NCBI GenBank assembly: GCA_035297145.1
Contig: DATGZN010000030.1
Coordinates: 24,991-88,990 of the forward strand
Direction of reading: 5' to 3'
Length of the DNA: 64,000 nt
DNA from: QHXW01 sp035297145
Lineage (GTDB): Bacteria; Acidobacteriota; Terriglobia; Bryobacterales; Bryobacteraceae
Below, one piece after another: positions 32,585 through 42,420 of the stretch. The translations under genes were made by a program, and so were the position numbers. Below the pieces are notes generated by a model. It worked only from the letters and a program-made list of their open reading frames with translations, searched no databases and had not been told where the DNA came from. Position 1 is the first letter of the stretch, and each line of letters starts with the position of its first letter.

Positions 32585-34074
32585 CGGATTCGTAGCGAGA
32601 TCGCATAGTCGCAAGGTTTCTCGGCCGGCAGCTCGACATGCAAGCCGTCTTTGCTGCGCTGCCATTTGAGCTTCGCAGTGGAGCCAACGAGTTCAACACT
32701 CTTGATATCTGCTTTGGTATTAGACGCTCCGCTACCAAGCGATTTGATCATGAGTTTGTCATCCTGAGGCCACGCCAGCGCGATCGCGTACAGCGCGTCC
32801 TTCTGGGTCGTGAACCGGATGTCTTGAGACGTAAATGGGTGCCCGGCCGTATCCTTAAACGAGCCACCCACCACTTTCGTCGGACCTTCCCCGTATACAG
32901 CCCACGGTCTGGACCCATAGATGGCTTCCCCGTTGACGGAAAGCCATTGGCCGAGTTCCAGCAGAATTTTCTCCGCTTGTTCGGGAATGGTCCCGTCGGG
33001 TCGCGGGCCGATGTTCAGAAGTAGCGCCCCGTTCTTGCTGACGATGTCCACCAGCTCACTGACCAGGGAATCCGCCGTCCGGAACTTTTCACCTTCGATA
33101 TATCCCCAGGACTTCTCGCCGATCGAGGTATCAGTCTGCCAGAATATCGGCCGCGGCTTATCGAGCTGCCCGCGCTCGATGTCGAGAACCGCGGCCTTGT
33201 CGGGAAAGGACTTGTTTTTGTAGTTGATGGCCACGCCGCGCTTCCACTCCGCGCCGCGGTTGTAGTAGAAGGCCGCGAACTTCTGCAAGTACGACTGGAA
33301 GACTGGCTGCTCAATCCACCAATCGAACCAGACCAGCTCGGGCTGATACTTGTCCACGATCTCGGTGGTTCGGGCGAGCCAGTCTTTAAGGTAGGCTTCG
33401 TCCGGTTGCGTCTTATCGGGCTTGGCAGGGCCGTACAGGCCGGCGTAGCGCGGATCTTTCACGTCGGAGTCGAACGTCATGCCACCGTTGTAAAACCACC
33501 AGTGCTCTGCTCGATGCGACGATGCCCCAAAGTGCAAACCTTCGGCACGAACTGCCGATGCCAGCTCACCGACGACATCGCGCTTGGGCCCCATCTTGGC
33601 CGCGCTCCAGTCGGTAAAGCTGCAGTCGTACATAGGAAAGCCATCGTGATGCTCGGCCACCGGAACAACGTACTTTGCGCCGGACTTCCGAAAAACCTCT
33701 GCCCAGTGCCGGGCGTCGAAGTGTTCGGCGGTGAATCGCGGGATGAAATCCTTATAACCAAACTGGTTTTGCGGGCCAAACGTGGCGATGTGGTGCTTGA
33801 ACGTAGCCTCTTTCTGTAGATACATATTGCGCGGATACCACTCGCTCTCGAACGCGGGCACGGAGTACACACCCCAGTGAATGAAGATGCCGAATTTGGC
33901 ATCGCGATACCAATCGGGCACCTGGTAGGCTTCGAGCGATTGCCAGTTGCCCTGGAATGGGCCCTGCGCGACGGTGTGATCGACGCGGCTCATGGCTTCC
34001 TTGATGCGCTCGTCGTACGTTTGCGCGAAGGCGGCCAGACTAAAAGCTAGCAGGCAAAGGCGACTCGGTCTCAT
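32581..34074 (-). CDS. Secreted GH29 alpha-L-fucosidase
   Basis: About 497 residues from the ATG at 34074, beginning with a signal peptide (MRPSRLCLLAFSLAAFAQ). The GH29 barrel shows KFGIFIHWGVYSVPAFESEW, the substrate-site KYVVPVAEHHDGFPMYDC, and PELVWFDWW, which contains the nucleophile Asp. LLLNIGPRPDGTIP is another family block. A C-terminal beta domain follows. It releases alpha-linked fucose from glycans outside the cytoplasm. It is divergent from ADOP copy 3. The frame allows a start 7 codons earlier, but the later Met gives the better signal peptide. Confidence 0.95.
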   Translation of the reverse strand: MRPSRLCLLAFSLAAFAQTYDERIKEAMSRVDHTVAQGPFQGNWQSLEAYQVPDWYRDAKFGIFIHWGVYSVPAFESEWYPRNMYLQKEATFKHHIATFGPQNQFGYKDFIPRFTAEHFDARHWAEVFRKSGAKYVVPVAEHHDGFPMYDCSFTDWSAAKMGPKRDVVGELASAVRAEGLHFGASSHRAEHWWFYNGGMTFDSDVKDPRYAGLYGPAKPDKTQPDEAYLKDWLARTTEIVDKYQPELVWFDWWIEQPVFQSYLQKFAAFYYNRGAEWKRGVAINYKNKSFPDKAAVLDIERGQLDKPRPIFWQTDTSIGEKSWGYIEGEKFRTADSLVSELVDIVSKNGALLLNIGPRPDGTIPEQAEKILLELGQWLSVNGEAIYGSRPWAVYGEGPTKVVGGSFKDTAGHPFTSQDIRFTTQKDALYAIALAWPQDDKLMIKSLGSGASNTKADIKSVELVGSTAKLKWQRSKDGLHVELPAEKPCDYAISLRIR

Positions 34075-34172
34075 GAATGTTTGCAAGTGTATCATCGACG
34101 GCGTCTATATTTGTACGAACATCAGGGCGACTGGCTGCGTATACAATTGGCTACAAATCCGGAGGTGTGCTA

Positions 34173-36611
34173 ATGAGCATTTGGCTCGATCTTCGCTACG
34201 CTCTGCGGATGCTTCGCCGGGCGCCTTCCTTGAGTGCAATCGTCATTCTGACCCTTGCCTTGTGCATCGGCGCCAATACCGCCATCTTCAGCGTCATTGA
34301 CGCAACGTTGCTGCGGCCGTTGCCATATCCCGAACCGGACAGAATGGCTGGCATCGTGACGCATTTCCGATACCATGGCGAGGAGGGAGACCAGCGGGGC
34401 CAGACGGGCGCCACCTGGGAACTGGTGCGCGATCATGCCACCGATCTCGACGCCGCGGTTTACTCGGATGGCGCGGGTGGCGTCAATTTCGCTTCCGGCG
34501 GGACCGCGCAATACGTCCAGCAGCAGCGCGTAGGCGCGGGGTTCTTCCGTGTCCTCGGAGTGCATCCTCAAATCGGGCGGGAGTTCACGCGCGATGAGGA
34601 TCGCCCTGGAGGTCCCGCGGTCGTTGTTCTGAGCCATCACTTTTGGAGGCGAGTGTTTCACGAGGACGCGTCTATAGTCGGGCGATCCATCAATTTGCGC
34701 GGTGAGCCGTATACCGTAGCCGGCGTCATGCCCGAGAACTTCCGTTCCGATGCCGCGGCTGACCTCTGGACGCCGCTGCGCCCTGCGACTACGGGTGAAG
34801 GCGGCGGCATGAATTACGCCATCATCGCGCGATTGAAACCGGGCGTCACGTGGGCTCAGGCTGATAGCCAGATGGAAGCGGTGGGTGCGCGCGCCATCGA
34901 GGCAATGCACGTTGGCAAGGAGGTTTCGGCGCGGATGCGCCTGGAGACTCTGCAACGGTACGAAACACAGGACACCAGACTCCCGCTCTTCATCGTCTGG
35001 GCCGCTGTAGGGCTGGTTTTACTGATCGGCTGCGCCAATGTCACGAGTTTGCTGCTAGCAAGAGGGAACACGCGTTCCCGGGAAATTGCGACGCGTCTGG
35101 CGCTGGGCGGAGGACGCCGGGTGGTGGCACGCCAGTTTCTTGTGGAAAGCTTCGTTCTGGCGGTTGCCGGCGGCGTAGCGGGATTGTTGGTCGCCGTCGC
35201 CGGCTTGCGTGGTTTGCAAGTACTGGCGGCGGATAGCTTTCCGATTGCCGATGTGAGCCTCAACGCCCGCGTTCTCATGGCGACCGCTAGTCTGGCGCTT
35301 CTATCAAGCCTGCTGGCCGGGATTTTTCCCGCGCTCGATGCCAGCGGCGTGGACATCCGCACAGCTCTGACCGAGGCAGGCGCTCGCGGCGTTGCGGGCG
35401 CGCGCAAGCGCTGGACGCGGAGGGTGCTGGTGTCGGGCGAGGTCGCTGTTGCGGTGGTCCTATTGATCGGCGCCGGACTGCTGGTCCGCACATTAGCGCA
35501 TCTTTACCAACTGCGGCCGGGATTTGATCCCGCAAATGTGATCACCGCCAGTTTTTCCCTTCAAGACGCGCGCTATGCTACGGCCCAGAAGGTGAACCAG
35601 CTTTTCGATTCCGGCCTGGTGCGCATGCGTGGGCTGCCCGGCGTCGAGTCGGCAGCCGTGGGGCTCAGTTTGCCATACCAGCGCGGCCTGAATGATGGGT
35701 TTCAACGTGTCGACGGCCCTGAGGCCGGCCCGGAAGGTCTGATCACCGACGTCAACTACGTCAGCCCCGACTATTTCCGTACGCTCCGAATCCCGTTACT
35801 CCGTGGTCGTGACTTCCGGGCGGGTGATGGTCCGAAGTCCGCGCCCGTGGCCATCGTGAACAATGCCTTCGCCAGAAAGTACCTCTCGAAACAGGAAGCG
35901 CTGGGCAGGCATGTCGCCGTAGTCGATGCCGCACGTGAGATCGTCGGGCTCGTGGGCGACGTACAAGAAACGGCGGGTTGGGGCGACTTCGGTCCGCTCG
36001 GCGCAGTGCCCATGATTTACATTCCGGCATCGCAGACGGTCGACGGTTACTTGAATGTGGTGCATGTCTGGTTTTCGCCGAACTGGGTGGTCCGTTCCTC
36101 CGTCCCCGCAGAGGGCGTAACGCGCGCCATGCAGCAGGCGGCGTCCTCTGTAGATCCTCTGCTTCCGATTGCGAGCTTTCGCTCAATGCAGGAGCTTCGC
36201 TCACGATCCCTCGGCGAGCAACGGTTCCAATCCACATTGTTGGCCACGCTCTCCGGTCTGGCTTTGCTGCTCGCGGTAGTCGGCCTCTACGGTTTGATGT
36301 CGCAATCAGTTGTCGAGCGCAGGCGTGAAATCGGAATCCGGTTAGCGCTTGGCGCGAGCGTTGCCCGGGCGGTTCGCGATGCCGCTATTCCAGGCGTTTC
36401 TCTGGCTCTGGCAGGCGTGGTGGCAGGGTGTGTGTTCGCCGGCCTGTCGGTACGAGTTCTGCAGCACTTGCTGTGGGGTGTGAGCACAACCGACCCGCTT
36501 ACGTTTGTCAGCGTGGCTTTCGGATTGCTGCTGGTAGCGGCATTTGCCAGCCTTATCCCCGCTCTGCGCATCACGCGCCTGAATCCCGCCGACACGCTGC
36601 GGGATGAGTAA
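34173..36611 (+). CDS. ADOP-family permease, copy 3
   Basis: An 812-residue ADOP from the ATG at 34173, supported by GGAGGTG 6 bases upstream; a 32-residue upstream extension lacks such a signal. The N-terminus MSIWLDLRYALRMLRRAP is typical, and LALCIGANTAIFSVIDATLLRPL is the family hallmark. Central helices contain GCANVTSLLLARGNTRSREIA, and the C-terminal FtsX block ends LIPALRITRLNPADTLRDE. It stands alone between the fucosidase (divergent) and egtD (convergent), 25 kb from copies 1 and 2. No ATPase or PadR-type regulator is adjacent. Confidence 0.93.
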   Translation: MSIWLDLRYALRMLRRAPSLSAIVILTLALCIGANTAIFSVIDATLLRPLPYPEPDRMAGIVTHFRYHGEEGDQRGQTGATWELVRDHATDLDAAVYSDGAGGVNFASGGTAQYVQQQRVGAGFFRVLGVHPQIGREFTRDEDRPGGPAVVVLSHHFWRRVFHEDASIVGRSINLRGEPYTVAGVMPENFRSDAAADLWTPLRPATTGEGGGMNYAIIARLKPGVTWAQADSQMEAVGARAIEAMHVGKEVSARMRLETLQRYETQDTRLPLFIVWAAVGLVLLIGCANVTSLLLARGNTRSREIATRLALGGGRRVVARQFLVESFVLAVAGGVAGLLVAVAGLRGLQVLAADSFPIADVSLNARVLMATASLALLSSLLAGIFPALDASGVDIRTALTEAGARGVAGARKRWTRRVLVSGEVAVAVVLLIGAGLLVRTLAHLYQLRPGFDPANVITASFSLQDARYATAQKVNQLFDSGLVRMRGLPGVESAAVGLSLPYQRGLNDGFQRVDGPEAGPEGLITDVNYVSPDYFRTLRIPLLRGRDFRAGDGPKSAPVAIVNNAFARKYLSKQEALGRHVAVVDAAREIVGLVGDVQETAGWGDFGPLGAVPMIYIPASQTVDGYLNVVHVWFSPNWVVRSSVPAEGVTRAMQQAASSVDPLLPIASFRSMQELRSRSLGEQRFQSTLLATLSGLALLLAVVGLYGLMSQSVVERRREIGIRLALGASVARAVRDAAIPGVSLALAGVVAGCVFAGLSVRVLQHLLWGVSTTDPLTFVSVAFGLLLVAAFASLIPALRITRLNPADTLRDE

Positions 36612-36619
36612 CCCGCCCG

Positions 36620-37582
36620 TTATTCAGCGATCAGGAGATTTTCGGCGAAAGGCCACTCATGGTCGATCCATCGAGCCTCGCACCGGAACCCCGCATCCGC
36701 GGCCATGGAGTTCACTTCGTCGAGAGAGTACTTGTGGCAGCTCTCGGTCCAAATGGTCTCGTTCTCCAGAATCGGGACGGAGATTCCCGCTTCCCGAACG
36801 GTCACCACTTGATCCCGCGTCGACCGCAGGTGCATTTCAATGCTCCGCGTCTCAAAATTGAATCGTGCCTCGTGCTCGAACTGTTCGATCACAAAATCCG
36901 CGCCGAGTTCGCGATTGATGCGTGCCAAAAGATTGAGGTTGAAGGCGGCGGTGACTCCCAGCGGATCGTCATAAGCCCGGATCAACTTGTCGATCGGTTT
37001 TTCGAGATCGGTGCCGAGCAGCAAAGCGTCGCCGGGCTGCAGGATCAGACGGACCTCGCGGAGAAAGTGAACATCCGCCGGCCGGTCGAAGTTTCCAATG
37101 GTACTTCCGAGGAACAATACCAGGATATGCTGGTCCCTCTGCCGGCGGGAAGCCACCTCTAACAATCCATCCAGGTATTCGCGCTCGAAGCCAACAATGC
37201 TGACGGCATCTATGTCGGACAACTCTCGCCGGCACATGGCGAGCGCTGTGGCCGAGATTTCGATGGGGTAATAGGACGTCGGCCGGTGCCGCGAAACCGC
37301 TTCCAGAATCCATCGCGTCTTCTTGCCGCTGCCGCTTCCCAGTTCCGCCACGACCATTGGTCCTGGAATACGCGCCACCATTTCGTGCGCGTAAGCGTGA
37401 AGCAGCCGTTCGTCGGCTCGGGTCAGGCCGTATTCCGAAAGTTCGCAAATCGCCTCAAACAGCCGCGAGCCGATGGGATCATACAAGTATTTCGAAGGCA
37501 GCTCTTTCTGTCCGGGTTTCGTCAATCCCCGGCACACGTCTGCGGCAAACTCAACGGGGGCATTCGCGATAATGGGGGTCAT
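36620..37582 (-). CDS. egtD: L-histidine N-alpha-methyltransferase
   Basis: A 320-residue EgtD, which makes hercynine (trimethylhistidine), the first step of ergothioneine synthesis. KYLYDPIGSRLFEAICEL and TRADERLLHAYAHEM form the N-terminal substrate region. ELGSGSGKKTRWILEA is the SAM-binding glycine motif. LVLFLGSTIGNFDR and the closing HEWPFAENLL follow the family. It overlaps egtB by 4 bases and is read after it, so both enzymes are made from one transcript. Confidence 0.97.
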   Translation of the reverse strand: MTPIIANAPVEFAADVCRGLTKPGQKELPSKYLYDPIGSRLFEAICELSEYGLTRADERLLHAYAHEMVARIPGPMVVAELGSGSGKKTRWILEAVSRHRPTSYYPIEISATALAMCRRELSDIDAVSIVGFEREYLDGLLEVASRRQRDQHILVLFLGSTIGNFDRPADVHFLREVRLILQPGDALLLGTDLEKPIDKLIRAYDDPLGVTAAFNLNLLARINRELGADFVIEQFEHEARFNFETRSIEMHLRSTRDQVVTVREAGISVPILENETIWTESCHKYSLDEVNSMAADAGFRCEARWIDHEWPFAENLLIAE

Positions 37583-38895
37583 TCCGGCGTCTCCTCATTA
37601 CTTACGCAGCGAAATCCCGCGTAGACGTACTGATAGTGCGGCTGAAACCAGTTGCGGAACGAACGGCGCAGCATGCACGCCCCGGTTCGCGTGGAGCCGC
37701 CCTTCATCACGTAATGTTTGCCGTCGAAGAAATTGGCGGAGTAGCCCGGGTAAAACGGGAACGGCTGGAACCCATCGAAAGGTTCGAACACGCTGGAGGT
37801 CCACTCCCATCCGTTTGCCAGCAGGCCGGCCACATCGAATGCGCTGCGCCCTCGTGGAAATGCATTTACGGGTGATGGCTCCCATTTTTGAAAATCAAAA
37901 TACCCGTGACGGCGGCCTGGCGCGTCCGATCCCCACGGGTACGGCCGCTCCGACTTCTGGTGAGATCCATAGGCGGCGCGGTGCCACTGCGCCTCGCTGG
38001 GCAACTTTTTTCCGGCCCAACGCGCATACGCGCTGGCTTCGGCGTGGCTCACGTAAACGGGCCACTCCGCGGGCAGAGGAATTTCCTCGAACATGGTTCG
38101 TTGAAACCATTTCCCATCTCGCCGAAGCCAGAAAACCGGCTGTGTAACGTTTTGCTCAGTCTTCCAAGTCCAATTAGCGGGTGACCACAACGACTTGTCG
38201 TCGTAGCCACCGGCATCCATGAACTGCTGATACTGGCCGTTCGTGACCTTGAACTGGTCGATGGCGAATGCTGGAACCGCGACCGAGTGCGCTTCATATT
38301 CGTTATCCCAGCCGAACGATGCCGGGTCGTTGTGAGAGAGCCCAAGCGTCGCTGAACCAGCCGGGATTTCGATCGTTCGGAACTCGACCGATCCCGCCGA
38401 AGACACCAGCGGCCCATACTGATGGGCTTTGTCCTCGAACGGCAACTGGTGCAGCATGTACGCCAGCGTCTCCGCGTGCATCAGCCGGTGTTCAATCGCC
38501 ACGTTCAATAACGTAGGTTCGCCGAAGCTATCTAGCGCCGCATCCAGGGTATTTCGCACACGGTTTACGTAACCGCGCACCTCGGCGGGCGAAGGCCAGT
38601 CCCCAGGCTGATCGGACGGCAGCCCGCCATCCACCGGATCGATACCAAACGCAAACAACTGGTCGAACTGCGGATGAAATGGCTTGAAACCGGGGAGCCG
38701 CGCGCTGAAGAGATTCCAATCGAACGCCTCGAGGTGGCCAATGTAAAAAACAATCCGGTGCCGTTCCGGAATTGGCCGCGCGTAGAGCGCTTCCGGCCTA
38801 ACCATTTCGAACAGGCTATCGGTCTGGATCCGAGCATCGGCCAGGCGTGTCAATAGGTTATGCTGAACTTCCACTTGTGGTTGGATAGCGAGCAT
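37579..38895 (-). CDS. egtB: Hercynine oxygenase / sulfoxide synthase
   Basis: A 438-residue EgtB, the non-heme iron enzyme that attaches a cysteine or gamma-glutamylcysteine sulfur to hercynine. The N-terminal DinB-like helices contain His54 (YIGHLEAFDW) and EHRLMHAETLAYML, giving the three-His iron site. The C-terminal formylglycine-generating-enzyme fold includes WEWTSSVFEPFDGFQPFPFY and MKGGSTRTGACMLRRSFRNW. The ATG at 38895 is preceded by GGAGA; an upstream in-frame ATG at 38937 lacks this. No egtA, egtC or egtE gene is adjacent, so the C-S lyase step must be encoded elsewhere. Confidence 0.95.
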   Translation of the reverse strand: MLAIQPQVEVQHNLLTRLADARIQTDSLFEMVRPEALYARPIPERHRIVFYIGHLEAFDWNLFSARLPGFKPFHPQFDQLFAFGIDPVDGGLPSDQPGDWPSPAEVRGYVNRVRNTLDAALDSFGEPTLLNVAIEHRLMHAETLAYMLHQLPFEDKAHQYGPLVSSAGSVEFRTIEIPAGSATLGLSHNDPASFGWDNEYEAHSVAVPAFAIDQFKVTNGQYQQFMDAGGYDDKSLWSPANWTWKTEQNVTQPVFWLRRDGKWFQRTMFEEIPLPAEWPVYVSHAEASAYARWAGKKLPSEAQWHRAAYGSHQKSERPYPWGSDAPGRRHGYFDFQKWEPSPVNAFPRGRSAFDVAGLLANGWEWTSSVFEPFDGFQPFPFYPGYSANFFDGKHYVMKGGSTRTGACMLRRSFRNWFQPHYQYVYAGFRCVSNEETPE

Positions 38896-39005
38896 CGGTA
38901 TTCTCCGCAGCAGCAGCGATTGATTATAGATGACCATTGACCTGTCCCGGCGTCACAAAATAATGAGGAGTCGAGCGGAATAGTACCCTCGGGAAGGCCA
39001 GACAA

Positions 39006-40967
39006 ATGTGCCGATTTGACCACACAATCTGCCGTGACCTGGATGCGGCCTGCCGCCGCGAATGGCTGGAGACCAACGGAATCGGCGGTTTTGCGTCCTC
39101 GACCATCGTTGGTTTGAATACCCGACGCTACCACGGGCTGCTGGTGGCAGCCACCAAACCACCCGTCGGCCGCATGGTTTTGCTTTCCAAAATCGAGGAA
39201 ACGCTGGTCATCGACGGACGCCGGGTGGAACTGTCTTGCAATCAGTATCCGGGCGCGATCCATCCGCAAGGGCACCTGCATATGAAGGAGTTCCGCCGCG
39301 ATCCGTTCCCTGTATTTGTCTACGAAGTGGACGGGTGCATGCTCGAGAAATCGGTATTCATGATTCACGGTGAGAACAGCGTGGTCATACAGTACAAGCT
39401 CAAGGACCGGGTGCGGCGCGCTGGCTCACTCGAACTGCGCCCGCTGATCGCGTTTCGCGATTACCACCGCTTGACTGACGAAAACGGAGTATTGAATCCA
39501 TCGCTGGAGATCGAGAGCGGGAGCGTGCGAATTTCCCCGTACCCGGACCTGCCTTCACTCTATCTGGCTCACTCGAGCGGCGAACTGAATCCAGCCGGAT
39601 ATTGGTACCGCAATTTCGAGTACGCGGTTGATCAGCAACGCGGTCTCGACTTCCGGGAAGACCTATTCCAACCCTTCGTGCTGGTGTTCGACCTGAGTCG
39701 CGAACCGAGTCCGGCGGTGATTGCCTCGACCGAGGCTCACAACATCGAATCGGCCCGTGCGGCTCGAACGGCCGAGATCGAGCGACGGGAAAGAATTCTG
39801 CTATGCGCCCCGTCTAAGAATCCCTTTGTCGTGGAATTGGCACGCGCCGCCGATCAGTTCTTGGTCCGACGCGGCCAGTTCCATTCCGTGATCGCCGGTT
39901 ACCACTGGTTCAGCGACTGGGGCCGTGACGCGATGATTTCCCTCCCCGGTTTAACCCTGGCCATCGGCCGTCCCGAAATCGCGAAGAGCATTCTGCTAGC
40001 CTTTGCTGCCCACGTGGACCGCGGCATGTTGCCAAATCGATTTCCCGATGCCGGTGAAACGCCGGAGTACAACACGGTGGACGCAACGCTGTGGTTCTTC
40101 GAAGCCGTGCGGGCGTACACCGCGTACACCAACGATTACGAATTCGTCCGCACCAGGCTGTACGAAGTGCTCGCGGACATCATCTCCTGGCATGAGCGCG
40201 GCACGCGCTATGGAATCCGCGTGGACCGCGACGGGCTGCTGCTGGCCGGCGAACCCGGCGTGCAGCTCACCTGGATGGATGCGAAGGCCGGCGATTGGGT
40301 CGTCACTCCGCGGCGCGGCAAGGCCGTCGAGATCCAGGCTCTCTGGTACAATGCGCTGCGCTTCATGGAAGACCTGGCACAAAGACTCGGCCAGAACGCA
40401 GATCGCGCACATTTCGGGGCGTTGGCGGATCGCGCGCAACAGAGCTTTCCAGGGCTGTTTTGGAACGAAGCCGGCGGCTGCCTGCATGACGTGGTGGACG
40501 GCGAAACGCGTGACGCCTCCATCCGGCCGAATCAGATCTTCGCCGTCAGCCTAGCTCACAAAATGCTGACACCTCAGAAGGCAAGAAGTCTAGTCGAAAC
40601 CGTCGAGCGCCACCTGCTCACGCCGTATGGCCTCAGGAGCCTGGCGCCGGGCGATCCGCAGTATCGCGGCCGCTATGAAGGCGACGTCCGGAGCCGCGAC
40701 GGCGCCTACCACCAAGGCACGGTTTGGCCTTGGCTCATGGGACCGTTCATTACCGCCTACCTGGAGGTACACGGTCGAGCGCCGGCCGCCCTGAAGCAGG
40801 TCGCGCAATGGCTGGACGAATTGCGCCGCTACATGAACGATGAGAGCGTGGGGCAGATTCCGGAGATCTTCGACGGTGACCCGCCCCACCGCTCCGGCGG
40901 TTGCATTGCACAGGCCTGGAGCGTCGCGGAAGTGTTGCGCGCGGCGATGGAGTTGGAAGTAACATAG
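39006..40967 (+). CDS. Glycogen debranching enzyme (amylo-alpha-1,6-glucosidase, GH133-like)
   Basis: A 653-residue cytosolic enzyme. The N-terminal beta domain begins EWLETNGIGGFASSTIVGLNTRRYHGLL, the standard opening of prokaryotic debranching proteins. The C-terminal (alpha/alpha)6 domain (about 285-650) shows GYHWFSDWGRDAMISLPGLT, YNTVDATLWFFEAV, LTWMDAKAGDWVVTPR and GTVWPWLMGPF, carrying the expected acidic catalytic residues. It hydrolyses alpha-1,6 branch points in glycogen. GGAAGG lies 7 bases before the ATG. The next gene starts 4 bases after its stop. Confidence 0.94.
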   Translation: MCRFDHTICRDLDAACRREWLETNGIGGFASSTIVGLNTRRYHGLLVAATKPPVGRMVLLSKIEETLVIDGRRVELSCNQYPGAIHPQGHLHMKEFRRDPFPVFVYEVDGCMLEKSVFMIHGENSVVIQYKLKDRVRRAGSLELRPLIAFRDYHRLTDENGVLNPSLEIESGSVRISPYPDLPSLYLAHSSGELNPAGYWYRNFEYAVDQQRGLDFREDLFQPFVLVFDLSREPSPAVIASTEAHNIESARAARTAEIERRERILLCAPSKNPFVVELARAADQFLVRRGQFHSVIAGYHWFSDWGRDAMISLPGLTLAIGRPEIAKSILLAFAAHVDRGMLPNRFPDAGETPEYNTVDATLWFFEAVRAYTAYTNDYEFVRTRLYEVLADIISWHERGTRYGIRVDRDGLLLAGEPGVQLTWMDAKAGDWVVTPRRGKAVEIQALWYNALRFMEDLAQRLGQNADRAHFGALADRAQQSFPGLFWNEAGGCLHDVVDGETRDASIRPNQIFAVSLAHKMLTPQKARSLVETVERHLLTPYGLRSLAPGDPQYRGRYEGDVRSRDGAYHQGTVWPWLMGPFITAYLEVHGRAPAALKQVAQWLDELRRYMNDESVGQIPEIFDGDPPHRSGGCIAQAWSVAEVLRAAMELEVT

Positions 40968-40971
40968 ATCC

Positions 40972-42420
40972 ATGTTGCCGGTGAGAAATCCAACGCGCCG
41001 CAGTGTGTTGCAGCAAGCCGGCGGTGTCGTCGCGGCGAGCTTCCACATTCTTCGAGCGGCGGTGCGGAATACCGATATCCGCGTCGAAGACGTCTCAATC
41101 GCCTACGAGGATTACAAATACCGTACGCCCATCAAGTTTGGCGGCCACGTACTGGACCGCGCGACGCTGCTTAACGTGAATTGCTCCGTGCGCACGGGCG
41201 ACGGGCGTATTGCCAAGGGTTTTGGATCGATGCCGCTGGGTAACATCTGGTCGTTCCCATCGAAGGTTTTGTCCTATGAAGCAACGCTTGGGGCGATGCA
41301 GGCGCTCGCGGCGCAGCTCGCCAAAATCACCGCGCACTACAAAGACTTTGGTCATCCCATCGACATCAGTTGGGCACTTGATCCCATGTATCGCAAAGCG
41401 GCCGCCGATGTTTCGGAGCGGCTCAGCCTCGCCGAGCCCATTCCGCCGCTCTGCGCACTGGTAACGGCAAGCGCGTTCGATGCCGCCATTCACGATGCTT
41501 TCGGCAAGGCGCACGGTCTCAATTGCTATCACACCTACGGCCCGGAATTCATGAAGTACGATCTGGGCCACTACCTGGGACCGGAGTACAAGGGGGAATT
41601 TCCCAGCCGCTATGTGAGCCAGGAACCCAAGCGCCGGATGCCGGTGTATCATCTGGTTTCGGCGATCGATCCGATCGAAGAATCCGACATCACCAAGCGC
41701 ATCAACGACGGCCTACCGGAAACCCTGCCGGAGTGGATACGCTACAACGGCCTGACGCACTTTAAGATCAAACTCAACGGTGACGATCGAAAATGGGACG
41801 TCGAGCGCGTGCTGCACGTCGACCGCGTCACCACGCAAACGCAGCGGCAGCGCGGCGCCAAGGAGTGGGTCTACTCGCTGGACTTTAATGAGAAATGCCC
41901 CAACGTGCAGTACCTGCTGGATTTTCTGCACGAGGTCAAAGAGAAGACTGCCGAAGGTTACGAGCGCATCCAGTATGTGGAGCAGCCCACGGCGCGCGAT
42001 CTCAAAGCGCATCCCGAAAACATGATGCAGGAGGCGGCGAAGCTGCGGCCGGTCGTGATCGACGAGTCACTGACCGACGTCGAGGCCTTGCTGTTATCGC
42101 AGAAAATGGGCTACACGGGAGCGGCGCTGAAGGCCTGCAAGGGGCAGAGCCACATGATGCTGATCGCCTCTGTCGCGGAGAAGCACAAGTTATTCCTCTG
42201 CGTTCAGGATCTGACCTGCCCGGGCGCCTCGCTGATTCAATCCGCCGCACTCGCCGCGCACGTGCCGGGTGTCGCCGCCATCGAGGCTAACTCGCGCCAG
42301 TTCATGCCCGAGGCCAACCGGGCGTGGGAGAGCAGATTTCCAGGGATCTTTCGCATCACCGATGGAACGATGGACACCTCAGAACTGAACAAGGTCGGAC
42401 TCGGCGCCGTGGAAGGTTGA
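40972..42420 (+). CDS. Enolase-superfamily (mandelate racemase/muconate lactonising type) protein
   Basis: A 482-residue protein with a twin-arginine-like start (NPTRRSVLQQAGG), although the hydrophobic stretch after it is short. A capping domain precedes the barrel. Acid-sugar-dehydratase-like features are FKIKLNGDD (the KxK pair), the metal Asp in SLDFNEKCPN, Glu in VEQPT, Asp-Glu in VIDESLTD and Lys in ALKACKGQ. Such enzymes abstract a proton next to a carboxylate; substrate is unknown. It starts 4 bases after the debranching enzyme and probably shares its transcript. Its stop directly abuts the convergent AhpD-like gene. Confidence 0.88.
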   Translation: MLPVRNPTRRSVLQQAGGVVAASFHILRAAVRNTDIRVEDVSIAYEDYKYRTPIKFGGHVLDRATLLNVNCSVRTGDGRIAKGFGSMPLGNIWSFPSKVLSYEATLGAMQALAAQLAKITAHYKDFGHPIDISWALDPMYRKAAADVSERLSLAEPIPPLCALVTASAFDAAIHDAFGKAHGLNCYHTYGPEFMKYDLGHYLGPEYKGEFPSRYVSQEPKRRMPVYHLVSAIDPIEESDITKRINDGLPETLPEWIRYNGLTHFKIKLNGDDRKWDVERVLHVDRVTTQTQRQRGAKEWVYSLDFNEKCPNVQYLLDFLHEVKEKTAEGYERIQYVEQPTARDLKAHPENMMQEAAKLRPVVIDESLTDVEALLLSQKMGYTGAALKACKGQSHMMLIASVAEKHKLFLCVQDLTCPGASLIQSAALAAHVPGVAAIEANSRQFMPEANRAWESRFPGIFRITDGTMDTSELNKVGLGAVEG

